The translations under genes and the position numbers were made by a program. From Opitutaceae bacterium (lineage in GTDB: Bacteria; Verrucomicrobiota; Verrucomicrobiia; Opitutales; Opitutaceae): 5,495 bases of DNA. The stretch is from positions 1 to 5,495 of the forward strand of contig JAIRTK010000342.1 of the NCBI GenBank assembly GCA_031254955.1. Direction: 5' to 3'. Under the pieces are notes generated by a model. The model saw nothing but the letters and a program-made list of their open reading frames with translations. It was not told the origin of the DNA and did no database searches. Shown here in pieces: positions 5,082 through 5,495 of this stretch; the stretch's first letter is position 1, and each line of letters opens with the position of its first letter.

Positions 5082-5294
5082 CCTCTTCCCTTATTCTCGT
5101 TCTCGTTCCTCGTTCCTCGTTCTCGTTCTCTTTATCGTTCTCTTTCCTCTTTCTCTTTATCTTTCTCTCCTCGGCGGCACCGTCCGGGGCGAAAGAAGAA
5201 AGAAGAAAGAAGAAAGAGAAAGAGGAAAGATAAAGAGAACGAAGAACGAGGAACGAGAACGAGAACGAAGAACGAGAATGAGGAAGGGGAGGGA
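5082..5294. repeat. Purine/pyrimidine long hairpin, copy 3 (largest, about 90-nt arms)
   Basis: A tract of C and T with only occasional G or A (about 5082-5171) is built from CTCGTTC words and then CTCTTTATC words. A 20-nt GC-rich core separates it from a mirror tract made of GAAAGA, GATAAAG and GAACGAG words (5191-5294). The order of words in the right arm is the reverse complement of the left, so the arms pair along almost their full length with small bulges. CTTTATCTTTC lies at 5155-5165 and GAAAGATAAAG at 5225-5235. The core begins CTCCTC (5167-5172), continues GGCGG and ends GGGG...AAAG as in copy 2. It lies between the channel gene and the possible gene at 5447. Confidence 0.88.
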
Positions 5295-5446
5295 AAAAGA
5301 CGTGCTCTCGGTTTGCAGCGCATCCCCATTCCAACCGTCAACCTCGCGTCATGCTTGCGGAAAGGCGGATGCCCGCGCAGACTGCGCCGTTTTTTTCTTC
5401 CCTGTTTGCCTTTCACTCTTCTCCTTTCACCGTCCGTTCCTCCCTT

Positions 5447-5495
5447 ATGCACACGCCCTCGCCCTCCCGGTATTCCAATCCCGCCCTTTATCAAC
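5447..5495 (+). CDS. Possible 5' end of a gene running off the window
   Basis: An ATG opens a frame that stays open to the window edge and encodes MHTPSPSRYSNPALYQ. The residue mix (Tyr, Asn, Gln, Ser) looks more like real protein than the Arg/Pro shadow frames around it. It begins where the dense repeats end. No Shine-Dalgarno sequence precedes it, but most genes in this window also lack one. Sixteen residues are too few to name a family. Confidence 0.35.
   Translation, partial: MHTPSPSRYSNPALYQ

Larger units (their letters stand above)
4508..5446. other. 939-bp gene-free region of mosaic repeats downstream of the channel gene
   Basis: I see no credible gene. From left to right it holds a degenerate tandem repeat (4542-4660), a CGG-rich low-complexity stretch (about 4656-4740), a large inverted repeat (4811-4948), a small hairpin (5044-5062) and purine/pyrimidine hairpin copy 3 (5082-5294). 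The last 150 bp are plain pyrimidine-rich sequence leading to a possible gene start at 5447. No terminator with a T-tract was found after the channel gene. Confidence 0.7.

Noticed and set aside
4559..5233. Plus-strand frames of 224 and 111 residues through the repeat-rich gap, with an AAAGGAGGA sequence at 4769-4777
   Set aside because: They traverse the inverted repeat and the purine/pyrimidine hairpin and have no domain; the ribosome-site-like sequence has no well spaced start leading to a plausible protein.
4081..5334. 417-residue minus-strand frame across the channel gene and repeats
   Set aside because: It combines antisense of the channel gene with translations of the hairpin arms (Lys/Glu/Arg and Ser/Phe/Leu runs).
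5132..5494. Minus-strand frame with KEKDKEERER-type composition
   Set aside because: Homopurine DNA rarely forms stop codons, so such frames arise automatically; the same composition appears in all three hairpin copies.

Overview
The window looks like a GC-rich bacterial chromosome segment. RecA, the weak or absent Shine-Dalgarno sequences and the dense palindromic intergenic repeats suggest Verrucomicrobiota, perhaps an Opitutaceae-like lineage. That assignment is by recollection and unverified. There are four well supported protein genes. Three lie on the minus strand: recA (1818-2900); a small membrane-anchored or exported protein with a DUF4177-like domain just upstream of it (3005-3295); and a secreted Sel1-repeat protein (110-946). 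One lies on the plus strand: a short MscS-family mechanosensitive channel (3932-4507). A possible fifth gene begins at 5447 and runs off the right edge.

Only about half of the window codes for protein, which is unusually low for a bacterium. The rest lies in three large gaps (947-1817, 3296-3931, 4508-5446) packed with structured repeats. By contrast, the gap between the DUF4177-like gene and recA is only 104 bp and repeat-free, so these two may be co-transcribed.

The most striking feature is a family of three long hairpins built from an almost pure pyrimidine arm and an almost pure purine arm (1221-1322, 3497-3648, 5082-5294), one in each large gap. Five of the six arms carry the same 11-mer, GAAAGATAAAG or its complement. 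The arms flank a core that begins CTCCTC in all three copies. The largest copy has arms of about 90 nt.

Other palindromic elements are: a 138-bp element with 33-bp inverted arms and nested hairpins (4811-4948), with a related partial copy at the left edge (1-57); a 27-bp inverted repeat whose arms are themselves palindromic (1401-1505); a perfect 17-bp stem hairpin (1544-1586); and smaller hairpins and tandem units. A C-run tract at 3675-3699 would form a strong G-quadruplex on the minus strand, between the two divergently transcribed genes.

The genes are housekeeping or stress-related (recombination and repair, osmotic release) or of unknown role (Sel1, DUF4177-like). They do not form an evident pathway. 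The novelty is in the intergenic DNA. No CRISPR array, tRNA, rRNA, transposase or phage gene was seen.
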